Shown here piece by piece: positions 17,101-24,503 of a stretch of 64,000 nt of DNA. Positions within the stretch are counted from its first letter, which is position 1; every line of letters begins with the position of its first letter. The translations under genes and the position numbers were made by a program. A model generated the notes under the pieces. The model did no database searches, was not told the origin of the DNA, and saw only the letters and a program-made list of their open reading frames with translations. The stretch comes from Arthrobacter methylotrophus (GTDB lineage: Bacteria > Actinomycetota > Actinomycetes > Actinomycetales > Micrococcaceae): positions 1,612,001 to 1,676,000 of the forward strand of contig NZ_BAABED010000001.1 of assembly GCF_039539965.1 (NCBI RefSeq), written 5' to 3'.

Positions 17101-17610
17101 CTAGAAGCTGCCGTCCCCTCCGCTGTCACCGCCCCAGCCGGAGTCGCTTCCGCTGGAGTCGTTCCCGCCCCAGCTGGAGTCATTGCCACCCCAACCACCG
17201 TTGTCTGACGGAGCCTCATAGCTCGGCTCGTACCGGGGTTCCTCGCGGCTTTCGTAGCGCTCTTCCTGGTACTCCTCGAAGCGCTCCTCGCGGTGTTCCT
17301 CCCGGATTTCTTCGACGACTTCCTCGGCGATGATGACGTCCATGAGGCTGGGGCTCCGGTACGCGAGTGGCTCGACGTACACGGGGCGTCGATCCACCAC
17401 GAGGGGTCGGTTGTCGACGTACACCGGAGCGGGAGCCGCCGGGCGAACAGGGTATTGCTGCTGAGGACCTTGTTGTGGCGTAGTGCGCACGGGGCCTTGC
17501 TGCGGTGTCTGACTGTTTTGCTGGCTACGTTTGATCAGCAGGTAAGTGATGAGGCCGACAAAGGCCACGATCGCGATGACCAGGACCACGACGAGTGGTG
17601 CGTTCTTCAA
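17101..17610 (-). CDS. Membrane-anchored low-complexity protein, 169 aa
   Basis: One N-terminal membrane segment (VVVLVIAIVAFVGLITYLL) with a Lys/Arg stop-transfer. Then come a Gln/Pro-rich stretch, an acidic Glu/Arg repeat region (EEIREEHREERFEEYQEE) and a Gly/Asp/Ser tail with WGGNDSS repeats. The Gly/Asp-rich tail type is common in actinobacterial surface proteins. TTG start with AGAAAGAG upstream. Confidence 0.7.
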   Translation of the reverse strand: MKNAPLVVVLVIAIVAFVGLITYLLIKRSQQNSQTPQQGPVRTTPQQGPQQQYPVRPAAPAPVYVDNRPLVVDRRPVYVEPLAYRSPSLMDVIIAEEVVEEIREEHREERFEEYQEERYESREEPRYEPSYEAPSDNGGWGGNDSSWGGNDSSGSDSGWGGDSGGDGSF

Positions 17611-17686
17611 AATGGTTCTCTTTCTGATCGTGCAGACGGACGCAGATCAGCGCCCGTGGTGGGTGAGGGGGCTCGTCGAGGGATGA

Positions 17687-17743
17687 CTAGCCCGGAGCCA
17701 GCCCCTGAACCCGGGACTGGAGCAACTGCTGACTCAGTCCCAT
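17687..17743 (-). CDS. 18-codon ORF directly behind an ACACAT promoter
   Basis: MGLSQQLLQSRVQGLAPG begins 7 nt after the promoter element, as in the other leaderless genes, but stops after 18 residues, 77 nt before the 17610 membrane-protein gene. It could be a leader peptide or the remnant of a longer gene. Confidence 0.4.
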   Translation of the reverse strand: MGLSQQLLQSRVQGLAPG

Positions 17744-17749
17744 GGGCCG

Positions 17750-17780
17750 TATGTGTGAGGCAGCAGCCGAAAACCTACTC
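17750..17780 (-). promoter_or_regulatory. ACACAT promoter element, copy 9
   Basis: CCTCACACAT at 17751-17760 with box GAGTAG at 17775-17780. 7 nt to the ATG at 17743. The base after ACACAT is A, so the motif does not itself contain an ATG. Confidence 0.6.
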
Positions 17781-18062
17781 GGCTGCTGCCCGGAGTTCCT
17801 CTTCGAGGCGTTTGCGGCGCAGTGCCGCCTCCCGGTAGGTGATTTCGACCGCGCCTTTGGCGACGGCAAGGCGCCGCTTCGGTTCGGTCACGTCGAAGTG
17901 CTCCTTCGGTGTTCCCGGGTATTGAATCCAGGACGCCCTCAGTCCCAGGGACATCGCAAAGGCAACGAGCTCTTCCGTGCTGTCCGCGAACATGTGGGAC
18001 CACCGACTGGTGAGCCGGCCGACGGTCGCCGGAATGAAAGCGTCGTCGATGTAGACGCTCAC
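17775..18062 (-). CDS. DUF4031 domain protein, 95 aa
   Basis: MSVYIDDAFIPATVGRLTSR and WIQYPGTPKEHFDVTEPKRR are hallmarks of DUF4031, a short actinobacterial family that spans nearly the whole protein here. Function unknown. The ATG overlaps the stop of the small ORF upstream (ATGA). Confidence 0.88.
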   Translation of the reverse strand: MSVYIDDAFIPATVGRLTSRWSHMFADSTEELVAFAMSLGLRASWIQYPGTPKEHFDVTEPKRRLAVAKGAVEITYREAALRRKRLEEELRAAAE

Positions 18063-18163
18063 CCCTTTGCCTGCTGGAGGGCATCCGTGGCGGCAACGAG
18101 GATCATGGAGCGGAAAGGATGATGGGGCAAACGGTGACGAAAAATTCCTGGGAAAAGCTGCAT
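18059..18163 (-). CDS. Small ORF, 34 aa, upstream of DUF4031
   Basis: MQLFPGIFRHRLPHHPFRSM, then ILVAATDALQQAKG. It starts 7 nt after an ACACAT element and its stop overlaps the DUF4031 start, so it links that gene to the promoter. Possibly a leader ORF or a shortened gene. Confidence 0.45.
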   Translation of the reverse strand: MQLFPGIFRHRLPHHPFRSMILVAATDALQQAKG

Positions 18164-18169
18164 GGCAGG

Positions 18170-18200
18170 CATGTGTGCGGAGCGCACAGTTCGCCTACCC
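18170..18200 (-). promoter_or_regulatory. ACACAT promoter element, copy 10
   Basis: CCGCACACAT at 18171-18180, box GGGTAG at 18195-18200, 7 nt to the ATG at 18163. Confidence 0.7.
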
Positions 18201-18223
18201 GATGAGACTCGGGCGCGGGTTCG

Positions 18224-18505
18224 CTAGTGGAGGTTGAAGAACGCCTTCGGGTCATCGGAGCCGAGAAGGTCCCGGTGGAACGGGATGGCATCCACGGGGT
18301 CGGTGTCCCGGAAGAGGACGGCCACCGTGGTCGAGTGAACGACCGTGTAGCGTGTGAGGCCTTCCGTCCAGGACGCCAGCCCGGTGTACTCTTCGACGTC
18401 CAGGTCGTTGCCGATGAGGCCGCGGTCGCAGAGCAGTTTGAAAACTGCGTTCCACGCCCGGTCCATCAGGTCGTTGATGGCCGCTTCCACCGTTGGAGTG
18501 CTCAT
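18224..18505 (-). CDS. Hypothetical protein, 93 aa
   Basis: MSTPTVEAAINDLMDRAWNA; a globular mixed alpha/beta composition. No ribosome binding site and no ACACAT element. CACTAT lies 6 nt before the ATG, the position of a -10 box for a leaderless mRNA, but I see no matching -35. Confidence 0.65.
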   Translation of the reverse strand: MSTPTVEAAINDLMDRAWNAVFKLLCDRGLIGNDLDVEEYTGLASWTEGLTRYTVVHSTTVAVLFRDTDPVDAIPFHRDLLGSDDPKAFFNLH

Positions 18506-18608
18506 AAGCCGATAGTGGCACCGCGGCCCGACAATGGTGGGAGATCGGGCGCGTGTGTCGCTAGTCCGCCCTTAACGGCACTTGAATGGCTCTTTCTACC
18601 AATCCGTT

Positions 18609-19013
18609 TCACCCACGCTTTGCCTTCCTTTCCCGACGGCGGTCCTCGCGGGCGACCCTGCGGGTCATAGGGGCGATGGCGGGGTTCGCTGGAGCGGCGC
18701 CGGCCAGCCGTTCTTTGAGGTCCCTGATCGCTTCGCGGTGCGCAGCGATGAACCTGTCAGCCTCCTCTTGGGATCGGGGCAGCTGTCCGGTCTCGCCCGC
18801 TTGGCGCTTCTCAATGCACGCGATGAGGAGCTTCCGGTTGGCAATCGATTCCTTGAGAGACCGCTTGCGGTGGGCCAGGTCCGACGCGCCATCGTCTGCC
18901 AGCCTGTAGATCCGGGCACGGCGTGACGCCTGCTTGACGGTGCCCGCGAGGTTCTCGCCGGGTTCAATGCGGATGCCGAAGTAGGACTCCGGTTCAGGGT
19001 CTTTAGATGCCAT
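18609..19013 (-). CDS. Hypothetical protein, 134 aa, very basic tail
   Basis: Helical protein (IANRKLLIACIEKRQAGETG) ending in a run of Arg/Lys (RRVAREDRRRERKAKRG), so nucleic-acid binding is likely (inference). AGAAGG lies before the ATG at 19013. The ACACAT element is 46 nt upstream, leaving a real 5' leader. Confidence 0.7.
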   Translation of the reverse strand: MASKDPEPESYFGIRIEPGENLAGTVKQASRRARIYRLADDGASDLAHRKRSLKESIANRKLLIACIEKRQAGETGQLPRSQEEADRFIAAHREAIRDLKERLAGAAPANPAIAPMTRRVAREDRRRERKAKRG

Positions 19014-19058
19014 GGTCAGCCTTCTGGAAAGTCGCGGCGGCAAGGCGCCGCTGACGTC

Positions 19059-19089
19059 GATGTGTGAGGCAGCCAAGCCATCTCTCACC
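19059..19089 (-). promoter_or_regulatory. ACACAT promoter element, copy 11
   Basis: GGTGAG at 19084-19089, N14, CCTCACACAT at 19060-19069. No start codon sits 7 nt away; the gene begins at 19013 with its own ribosome binding site. Confidence 0.7.
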
Positions 19090-19248
19090 GGTCACGGGAA
19101 GGACCGCCCACCATCGATGGCCGGGCCCTTTCACGGGGTTCACAGAGCGCAAGCTGCTGCGACTAAAGGAACCGCGCCTCGGTACCTTCACTGGGCTGGT
19201 GGAGTGGGAAAGAGGTGCACGCACCGCAGTAACTTGCAGGCGTTTCTT

Positions 19249-19398
19249 CTATACGTCCTCTCGGCGTTCCCACTCTGCGTGGGCAGCGCGCCAAAGTGAA
19301 GTGTCCTTCTCGTCCTCACCATCCTCAACAAGCCGGTCAAGCAGCTCGTCGAGTTCCCGCTGGGACAGATTTCGCGGATCGGTCGGTTTTCTGGTCAC
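19249..19398 (-). CDS. Small acidic protein, 49 aa
   Basis: GTG start with AAGGA upstream gives MTRKPTDPRNLSQRELDELL, then an acidic helix ending ERREDV. Too short to classify. It follows the 19410 gene after 11 nt. The 160 nt between it and 19089 holds no gene that I can see. Confidence 0.6.
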   Translation of the reverse strand: MTRKPTDPRNLSQRELDELLDRLVEDGEDEKDTSLWRAAHAEWERREDV

Positions 19399-19409
19399 GG
19401 AGTCTTCCT

Positions 19410-20021
19410 TCAGGCGGCGCTGCTGGCCAGGTCGGCTGCCGCGCGGGGTTGGTGGATGGAGCAAGGCGACGCGGTCATACAAACGCCACAATGCGGGGCG
19501 TACCGTCGGCCGAAGGTCACCGGCGCATCCCGGTGCAGCGGTTCACGGTGTGCGGTCCTGGCCGCGGCGGACATCAACGAGATGATGAACGCCAGAGGAG
19601 GTTCTTCCGGACTCAGCCGGGGCGCTGACTTCTTGGCCCGGAGCTTCCCGGTGGCATCGGGCGCCAGCAGACCCCACCCTTCGGGCAGTTCGCCGGGCTT
19701 GACGATGGACGCATCGGGGACGACCAGCCACCAGTGGTGCATGTACTTTTTGATAGCTTCTGCCTTGTTCGGGTCCCGGAGTTCCGTGAGCCAGTCGGAC
19801 CGGGAGACCTTCACCTCGTGGCCGTGCAGGGCCAGCTTCTCGCCCGCATGGCCGCCGCCGTATTTGTCACCGGCGACGAAGTCAGCGATCCGGTCCCCGT
19901 CGGCATAACCCAAGGACGATTTGACGTGCTCGGCCCTGACCCAACGGTCGGCGATGGTGCCCCTGCGGATGGCCGTGTACCGGTCCAACAGCAGGTTCAG
20001 CATGTCCCGTTCAGTTGTCAA
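19410..20021 (-). CDS. PD-(D/E)XK-like phage/plasmid protein, 203 aa
   Basis: The segment from GDRIADFVAGDKYGG to HGHEVKVSRSDWLTELRDP, followed by YMHHWWLVVPDASIV, is a recurrent actinophage and plasmid family. The Asp and the E-V-K triad fit a PD-(D/E)XK nuclease fold as in MmcB-type proteins. The C-terminus has a Cys-rich end (HCGVCMTASPCSIH). The start is a TTG at 20021 overlapping the upstream gene; an ATG at 20003 is possible. Confidence 0.7.
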   Translation of the reverse strand: MTTERDMLNLLLDRYTAIRRGTIADRWVRAEHVKSSLGYADGDRIADFVAGDKYGGGHAGEKLALHGHEVKVSRSDWLTELRDPNKAEAIKKYMHHWWLVVPDASIVKPGELPEGWGLLAPDATGKLRAKKSAPRLSPEEPPLAFIISLMSAAARTAHREPLHRDAPVTFGRRYAPHCGVCMTASPCSIHQPRAAADLASSAA

Positions 20022-20220
20022 TGGCGGGCCTTGGCCTGTTGTTCCAGAACTTGAACACCGCGGCCAGGATGAGACCGACGACCATGAGACCGATCGAACA
20101 GAAGATCATCACCGGGCCGTAGGCCAGGGTGAAACCGCACAAGCTGGCAATACCGGCGGTCAAGCTCAGCGCCGAAGCAGTGAGGAATATCGACCTAAGT
20201 ACGACGGCCTGAATTTTCAC
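20011..20220 (-). CDS. Small two-pass membrane protein, 69 aa
   Basis: Two hydrophobic segments (LTASALSLTAGIASLCGF and VMIFCSIGLMVVGLILAAV) joined by a short turn, with a basic start and tail. The GTG overlaps the previous stop (GTGA). Confidence 0.7.
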   Translation of the reverse strand: MKIQAVVLRSIFLTASALSLTAGIASLCGFTLAYGPVMIFCSIGLMVVGLILAAVFKFWNNRPRPAIDN

Positions 20221-20453
20221 GGGTGAAGCACCTCGGCGGCAGAACGATTGGCGGCGGCACGGGAAATGCCGTAGTTGACGGCGCCGTAGACGGCAATGAT
20301 GATGGCACCGACGATCATGCCCGCCACGGGGAGCTGCAGCAGTTCGGCTGTTCGTTCAGGTGCCTCGCTCACCATGCCTGCCACGGGGATAAGGGAAAGT
20401 GCGGAAAGCTGCAGAGGTGCTGCAACGGCGACCTCGAGGAGTGAAACGCTCAT
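20217..20453 (-). CDS. Small membrane protein, 78 aa
   Basis: One clear membrane segment (VAGMIVGAIIIAVYGAV). PVAGM appears twice, 22 residues apart, suggesting a short internal repeat. AGAAGGA precedes the ATG. The promoter is 37 nt upstream. Coupled to the next membrane-protein gene. Confidence 0.7.
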   Translation of the reverse strand: MSVSLLEVAVAAPLQLSALSLIPVAGMVSEAPERTAELLQLPVAGMIVGAIIIAVYGAVNYGISRAAANRSAAEVLHP

Positions 20454-20490
20454 GGTTGTCCTTCTGTTGATGGATGGTGCTCGTGGATCC

Positions 20491-20521
20491 AATGTGTGCG
20501 GACCCGTCGACTCCCATCACC
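20491..20521 (-). promoter_or_regulatory. ACACAT promoter element, copy 12
   Basis: GGTGAT at 20516-20521, N14, CCGCACACAT at 20492-20501. The base after ACACAT is T. The gene starts at 20453 behind its own ribosome binding site. Confidence 0.75.
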
Positions 20522-20534
20522 GGCGGGACGTGGG

Positions 20535-20843
20535 TCAGTTGCCAAGGTCCTCGTCCTCCGGGGCGGGAAACCACTCGGCGAGGAGGGCATCGACGCGCTC
20601 TGCCCGGTGGACGGCGAAGGCTTCGGCGGCGGCGTTGTTGTGACCTTTCCCGACCTTGATCTCCATGAACCGGCCGCAGCCCCAGGCGTTGCAGCGGATT
20701 TCGGTGGAGTAGGAGTGGCTGTATCCGGGGTGTTCGGCTTCTACTTGGCGGATCGCAGCGGTGACTGCTTCCGCAGGAGCTGTCAGCTCGAACCCGGCCG
20801 TGTCCCCAACCAGGGCGGTGAGGTCTGTGATTTCGATGCTCAT
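20535..20843 (-). CDS. Hypothetical protein, 102 aa
   Basis: MSIEITDLTALVGDTAGF; contains RCNAWGCGRFMEI, a CxxxxC pair, then an HNNAAAEAFAVHRAERV helix. GAAGG lies upstream of the ATG and an ACACAT element 39 nt upstream. Related in style to the Cys/HQA proteins elsewhere in the window. Confidence 0.7.
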   Translation of the reverse strand: MSIEITDLTALVGDTAGFELTAPAEAVTAAIRQVEAEHPGYSHSYSTEIRCNAWGCGRFMEIKVGKGHNNAAAEAFAVHRAERVDALLAEWFPAPEDEDLGN

Positions 20844-20881
20844 GGTGTACGCCTTCTTCGCCGATACCTTCTAGTGACTCC

Positions 20882-20912
20882 TATGTGTGCGGCATCACAG
20901 GACTCAATCGAC
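20882..20912 (-). promoter_or_regulatory. ACACAT promoter element, copy 13
   Basis: CCGCACACAT at 20883-20892 is intact, but the expected upstream box reads GTCGAT. The gene starts at 20843. Confidence 0.5.
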
Positions 20913-20987
20913 GCTGATGTAATCAGAGCCCGCCGCTGAGTCGATGCGGGGGTTCCGGAGCGATGGGAGAGTTGCAGTCTCAGGCAC
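20904..20987 (-). CDS. Small ORF, 27 aa
   Basis: GTG start with GGAAG 5 nt upstream, overlapping the end of the 20980 gene; MPETATLPSLRNPRIDSA and a short tail. No family. Confidence 0.35.
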   Translation of the reverse strand: MPETATLPSLRNPRIDSAAGSDYISVD

Positions 20988-21264
20988 GGGCGTCTTCCAG
21001 CACCTCTGCGGAGGCTGTCTGCCACTCGCCGGCGACGGCCGCAAAGCTGACGAGGTCGCGGGAGACAAGGACGGGGCGGTTGTAGGTGGGATGGACATCC
21101 ATGATCGCTTCGGCACCGGCGAGGGTTCCCGTGTTGACTTCATGGATGCTGAGTCCTGCCTTGGCTGCGGCGTTGAGGACGTCTGTGATGGTGCCGGGGC
21201 CAACCAGCTTCAGCAGGGGGTCGGCTTCGTAGATCGCGTCAATGCGCGGGTCAATGTTTTCCAT
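20980..21264 (-). CDS. Hypothetical protein, 94 aa
   Basis: MENIDPRIDAIYEADPLLKL and AAKAGLSIHEVNTGTLAGA; looks like a compact alpha/beta protein. The start is 7 nt from a perfect ACACAT promoter. Confidence 0.7.
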   Translation of the reverse strand: MENIDPRIDAIYEADPLLKLVGPGTITDVLNAAAKAGLSIHEVNTGTLAGAEAIMDVHPTYNRPVLVSRDLVSFAAVAGEWQTASAEVLEDARA

Positions 21265-21270
21265 GGGGAC

Positions 21271-21301
21271 CATGTGTGCGGAGGAACCGTTTCAACTCAC
21301 C
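21271..21301 (-). promoter_or_regulatory. ACACAT promoter element, copy 14
   Basis: GGTGAG at 21296-21301, N14, CCGCACACAT at 21272-21281, 7 nt to the ATG at 21264. Confidence 0.8.
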
Positions 21302-21705
21302 GCGCGGGCTCCGCCGTTGTCGAAATAGACACGGACGCGGGCCCGGTAGTCGGTGGTCTCGTCCCGGAGAGTGCGGATCCTGTCCTCGTCCTCAATTAGC
21401 AGCGAATCGGTGTACGCGCTGGTCCACTGTGCGCGTGCGCCGCGGCTGGCGAGGAGCCGGTGGCGAAGACGCCTCAGCTCCCAGGCTTTCTGGGCGGCCT
21501 TCCCGATGCTGCGGGCAGCGGTATCGGCAATGAGGGAGTAGTACTCGTGTTCGCGGATACGACCCAACGGTGCCATGACGTTCGCGCATCGACGGGCATA
21601 GACGTGCATTTGTTCCGGCCGGCCCCAGGACGCAATCACCAGGCCGCTGAGGAACCCGGTCTGATACTCCAGGCAGTCAAGGTCCAAAGGTGTCAGCTGC
21701 GGCAT
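21292..21705 (-). CDS. Hypothetical protein, 137 aa
   Basis: Arg-rich helical protein (KAAQKAWELRRLRHRLLASR; DRIRTLRDETTDYRARVRV). It starts 11 nt past the stop of the 21716 gene with only a weak GAG. Its 3' end overlaps the GGTGAG box of copy 14. Confidence 0.65.
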   Translation of the reverse strand: MPQLTPLDLDCLEYQTGFLSGLVIASWGRPEQMHVYARRCANVMAPLGRIREHEYYSLIADTAARSIGKAAQKAWELRRLRHRLLASRGARAQWTSAYTDSLLIEDEDRIRTLRDETTDYRARVRVYFDNGGARAVS

Positions 21706-21715
21706 ATGGTCACGC

Positions 21716-21910
21716 TCAATTGTCGGACCCGCGCCAGTGCGTCTTGCGTCCCTGACCGTCGGTCATCAGGTGTGCGCCACGGTTGTCGTGTCCGGCCGGC
21801 TTCTCGCAGGTCCACAGCGTCTTCCCTGCGAACTCGGTGTCTTTGAGCGGATCGCGGACCTTGTCGCATGTCGAAGCGGGGGTCTGTGCGATGGCTGTTG
21901 ATCGTGTCAT
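21716..21910 (-). CDS. Small Cys/His protein, 64 aa
   Basis: MTRSTAIAQTPASTCDKVRD, with WTCEKPAGHDNRGAHLM: a possible C-x(n)-C-x(n)-H zinc site of a type seen in small phage proteins. The start is 7 nt from an ACACAT element. Confidence 0.65.
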   Translation of the reverse strand: MTRSTAIAQTPASTCDKVRDPLKDTEFAGKTLWTCEKPAGHDNRGAHLMTDGQGRKTHWRGSDN

Positions 21911-21916
21911 GCGGGA

Positions 21917-21947
21917 CATGTGTACGGAGGGCGGGCCAGCCGTCCCC
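21917..21947 (-). promoter_or_regulatory. ACACAT promoter element, copy 15
   Basis: CCGTACACAT at 21918-21927 and GGGGAC at 21942-21947, 7 nt to the ATG at 21910. Confidence 0.7.
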
Positions 21948-21949
21948 GC

Positions 21950-22651
21950 TCAGGCGGCGATGGCGTATTCGTGGTCTTCTGCCGTGTCGATCGTCCATCC
22001 GTTCGCGACAGCCCGGTTCCGGGCACGGGCGGCCTGGGACCTGTCCGGGCCGGTGGCCTCCGACGGCGTGGTCGTCCTCATCGTCTCGTACGCCCGGGCA
22101 ACTCCGGCCCGGATTTCCTCGGTCGTCCCGTGACCGGCCAAAAGCCAGCTGATGTTGGTGGCGAGGGTGCCGGCCTGTTCGGCGATGGCCTTTCCGGTCC
22201 AGCCAAGGCTGTACAGCGACTGGATCTGGCGTCGGGGAACATCCCCGTCGACTTTCCTGCCGGGCCGCCTTTCGAGCCCGGCGATGTCGCGATAGGAGAT
22301 CGCATTGAGGGCCTGCAAGGTGCTGGCCTTCACGGTTGCAGGTTTCCTGCCGTTGCGCCCAAGCCGGGCAAAGTCAATGACATTAGGGTGGACCCCGCAC
22401 AGGTGCGCGATCTCCGCCGTCGTCATGCCGGCGTCACGGAGGGCGTCGATGCGGGTGCGGGCCAGGGCCGCGTCTGCCATTTCACGCTTGGGTTTCAGTG
22501 CCGATGATCTTCGGTTGTAGTCCCGGTTCGCGTCCGAGCAAGGGATACACCGGCATCGGTGATACCCGTACATGTCCCGGGTGCCGTGTTCATGGGATGC
22601 TAGGGGACATTCGCAAACAGGCAGCACCTTCACCTTGCGCGGCCGGGTCAT
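21950..22651 (-). CDS. HTH protein with N-terminal Cys cluster, 233 aa
   Basis: The N-terminus has a Cys/His cluster (VCECPLASHEHGTRDMYGY, HRCRCIPCSDANRDY) matching a GTR-x(n)-HRCRCxxC pattern I know from actinobacterial phage and plasmid proteins. Two HTH-like regions follow (GMTTAEIAHLCGVHPNVIDF; RQIQSLYSLGWTGKAIAEQA). The second half is paralogous to the next gene upstream. The ATG overlaps that gene's stop (ATGA). Probably a DNA-binding regulator. Confidence 0.8.
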   Translation of the reverse strand: MTRPRKVKVLPVCECPLASHEHGTRDMYGYHRCRCIPCSDANRDYNRRSSALKPKREMADAALARTRIDALRDAGMTTAEIAHLCGVHPNVIDFARLGRNGRKPATVKASTLQALNAISYRDIAGLERRPGRKVDGDVPRRQIQSLYSLGWTGKAIAEQAGTLATNISWLLAGHGTTEEIRAGVARAYETMRTTTPSEATGPDRSQAARARNRAVANGWTIDTAEDHEYAIAA

Positions 22652-23217
22652 GCCGTGTCCTCGGCGTCGTATTGGTCCCAGCCGTGGGTGGCAGCCCTGG
22701 CAAGGGCGTTGTCGTACCGGATCTGGTCGAGTTCGGTGACCCGTGGGGCGCACCGACCGCGGAGCCGGCCATAAAGAGCGTCGACTTTGAGCCGGAAAGC
22801 CTCGGTGGTCCGGTCCCCGTCGCGGAGCCCGCGCAACGCGCTCTTGGCCAGGCCGCTCTCCTGATGGAGGGCATCGATCGACCATCCGAGACAGTACAAG
22901 GACTGCAGCTGGGTGCGTGCGCCATCTCCTGCGACCTTGGACGCAGGAGGCAGCTCATGGGCGGCGATGTCTTTGGATTTGATGGCCAGCAGGGCGTTCA
23001 GGGTGCTGGCACGGACTTTGGTCATCGGCTTGCCCCGGCGTCCGTTGCGGAGAACATACAGCTGCGAATGGTGCACAGCGCACATCTCGGCAATGGATTC
23101 CATGGTCAATCCGGCACGGAGCAGCAGCTCGATCCGGTCGCGGGCCGGTGCGGCGTCGGCCCATTGGACGGAGTTGCGGTGCCGCGTTCTCTGTTCGGGC
23201 AAAATCAAGGAGGGCAT
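22648..23217 (-). CDS. HTH DNA-binding protein, paralogue, 189 aa
   Basis: Two HTH-like regions (LTMESIAEMCAVHHSQLYVL; RTQLQSLYCLGWSIDALHQE) in the arrangement of the actinophage HTH family that ends in an HGWxx(Y/W)D tail (here ATHGWDQYDAEDTA). Lacks the N-terminal Cys cluster of its paralogue. The start is 7 nt from an ACACAT element. Confidence 0.8.
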   Translation of the reverse strand: MPSLILPEQRTRHRNSVQWADAAPARDRIELLLRAGLTMESIAEMCAVHHSQLYVLRNGRRGKPMTKVRASTLNALLAIKSKDIAAHELPPASKVAGDGARTQLQSLYCLGWSIDALHQESGLAKSALRGLRDGDRTTEAFRLKVDALYGRLRGRCAPRVTELDQIRYDNALARAATHGWDQYDAEDTA

Positions 23218-23223
23218 GAAGTT

Positions 23224-23254
23224 CATGTGTGCGGAGGCTGCGGGAGCTCTCCAC
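23224..23254 (-). promoter_or_regulatory. ACACAT promoter element, copy 16
   Basis: CCGCACACAT at 23225-23234 and box GTGGAG at 23249-23254, 7 nt to the ATG at 23217. It lies next to the terminator hairpin of the upstream gene. Confidence 0.7.
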
Positions 23255-23255
23255 G

Positions 23256-23297
23256 CAGAAATCCCCGGTGCCGGATGAACCGGTGCGGGGATTTCTG
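23256..23297 (-). terminator. Strong hairpin after 23308 gene
   Basis: An 11-bp perfect outer stem (CAGAAATCCCC with GGGGATTTCTG), further pairing inside (GCCGG with CCGGT) and a short loop. It starts 11 nt past the stop of the 23308 gene. Confidence 0.8.
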
Positions 23298-23307
23298 TTG
23301 AGGATGG

Positions 23308-23622
23308 TCAGGCGGACCGTGGCCCGTCGAAATCGCGAACGATCCTAGTCAACGTTCTGATGTCCGTGATCCCGGTTCCCATGCAACGCTCCAGCTCCTG
23401 GGCCAGCCCGCAGGCGTCCATCACGATCTGGATGGCGTCCAGCAAGGCCAGGGAGACTGCGAGGTGGTGGCGGTGCCCGAGGGAGCCGGCGACCCGTGCT
23501 TCGCCGGCGCGGTAGGCTACGACAGCTTTGCGCAGCAGCTCCTGCAGAACCGCATCGGAGATGACATGAACCGCGACGGCCTGCGGCTTGGCCTGGCGGG
23601 GGAAATCGATGATGACGGTCAC
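23308..23622 (-). CDS. Hypothetical protein, 104 aa
   Basis: GTG start with CAGGAG upstream; MTVIIDFPRQAKPQAVAVHV, then a helical protein (HRHHLAVSLALLDAIQIVMD). Promoter 38 nt upstream, terminator directly downstream: a monocistronic unit. Confidence 0.7.
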   Translation of the reverse strand: MTVIIDFPRQAKPQAVAVHVISDAVLQELLRKAVVAYRAGEARVAGSLGHRHHLAVSLALLDAIQIVMDACGLAQELERCMGTGITDIRTLTRIVRDFDGPRSA

Positions 23623-23659
23623 TGTCCGGCTCCTGACTGCGTAGTTGTCCTGTGACCGC

Positions 23660-23690
23660 TATGTGTGCGGCGCCGGGCAATCACGTCATC
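23660..23690 (-). promoter_or_regulatory. ACACAT promoter element, copy 17
   Basis: CCGCACACAT at 23661-23670 followed by A, box GATGAC at 23685-23690. The gene starts at 23622 with its own ribosome binding site. Confidence 0.65.
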
Positions 23691-23710
23691 AGGTCCGGTG
23701 TGTTGGCTGG

Positions 23711-24019
23711 TCAGGCTTCGGGGCCGGCGACGAAAAGGTCAGCGACCTCGTAGTCCACTGATCTGCGGGAGGCGAGCTCGTCGATGGCACGCCGGTGGAA
23801 AGCTGCCAGGTTTCCGGCTTCGCGTTCGGCGAGGATGAGGACCGGGTCCGTGATGTCAGCTTCGAGCCCGCTCCCGGCAAGGTCCGTGACCCAAGTGCGT
23901 ACCGCGGTCGACTCGAACCGTCCGCCGGCCGCGGTGGAGCGCAGGGTCACGATGTCCTGAGGGCCGTCTGCCTCGGGGGTCAGCCGGAAGTCTGTGGTGA
24001 GAACCGGGCGGGTTTCCAT
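23711..24019 (-). CDS. Hypothetical protein, 102 aa
   Basis: METRPVLTTDFRLTPEADGP, beta-strand-rich N-terminus and a helical end (FHRRAIDELASRRSVDYEV). GAGGA precedes the ATG. It ends an operon from 25029. Confidence 0.7.
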   Translation of the reverse strand: METRPVLTTDFRLTPEADGPQDIVTLRSTAAGGRFESTAVRTWVTDLAGSGLEADITDPVLILAEREAGNLAAFHRRAIDELASRRSVDYEVADLFVAGPEA

Positions 24020-24059
24020 TGCATGATCCTCACACCGCGGCGTGGTTTCCGGCAAGGGA

Positions 24060-24503
24060 TCAGGCTTCGTGCAGCTGCCAGGGTCCGGGGTGGAGCCGGT
24101 GGGTGAGGACCGCGTCCGGGTCAGAGTCCAGCGCTGTGGTGAGTGCTTGGAGGGCTGCCGGGAGGCTGTCATGGACGGTGACCGGTTTGTGGCTGTCCAG
24201 CCAGCCTTTCTCGTACAGGGACCCGATTCCGAACTGCTCCAGCGGTTTATAGAGCAGGATGATCGGCTCCTTGGCCCCGTCGAAGAGTTCCTTGTCGCTG
24301 GGATCGGCCCGCCATGATGAGGAATGCCAGGTCCGCACGCCGTAGATGATGGACAGGGTCCAGGCGGTGCGGAAGTACGGCTGCGTTTCGGAGCGGACCA
24401 ACACGACCGAGTGTTTGGGAAGCGCGGCAAGTTCCTCGAGCGTCTCGATGGTCGTGCCGGGCAGCATTCCGGCTACGGAGGGCTCAGTGATTGATTCAGC
24501 CAC
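24060..24503 (-). CDS. Hypothetical protein, 147 aa
   Basis: GTG start overlapping the upstream gene. IETLEELAALPKHSVVLVRS, then FRTAWTLSIIYGVRTWHSS: an alpha/beta protein. No recognised family. Confidence 0.7.
   Translation of the reverse strand: MAESITEPSVAGMLPGTTIETLEELAALPKHSVVLVRSETQPYFRTAWTLSIIYGVRTWHSSSWRADPSDKELFDGAKEPIILLYKPLEQFGIGSLYEKGWLDSHKPVTVHDSLPAALQALTTALDSDPDAVLTHRLHPGPWQLHEA

Noticed and set aside
23256..23297. Inverted repeat as an attachment site
   Set aside because: It fits a transcription terminator directly after a stop codon.
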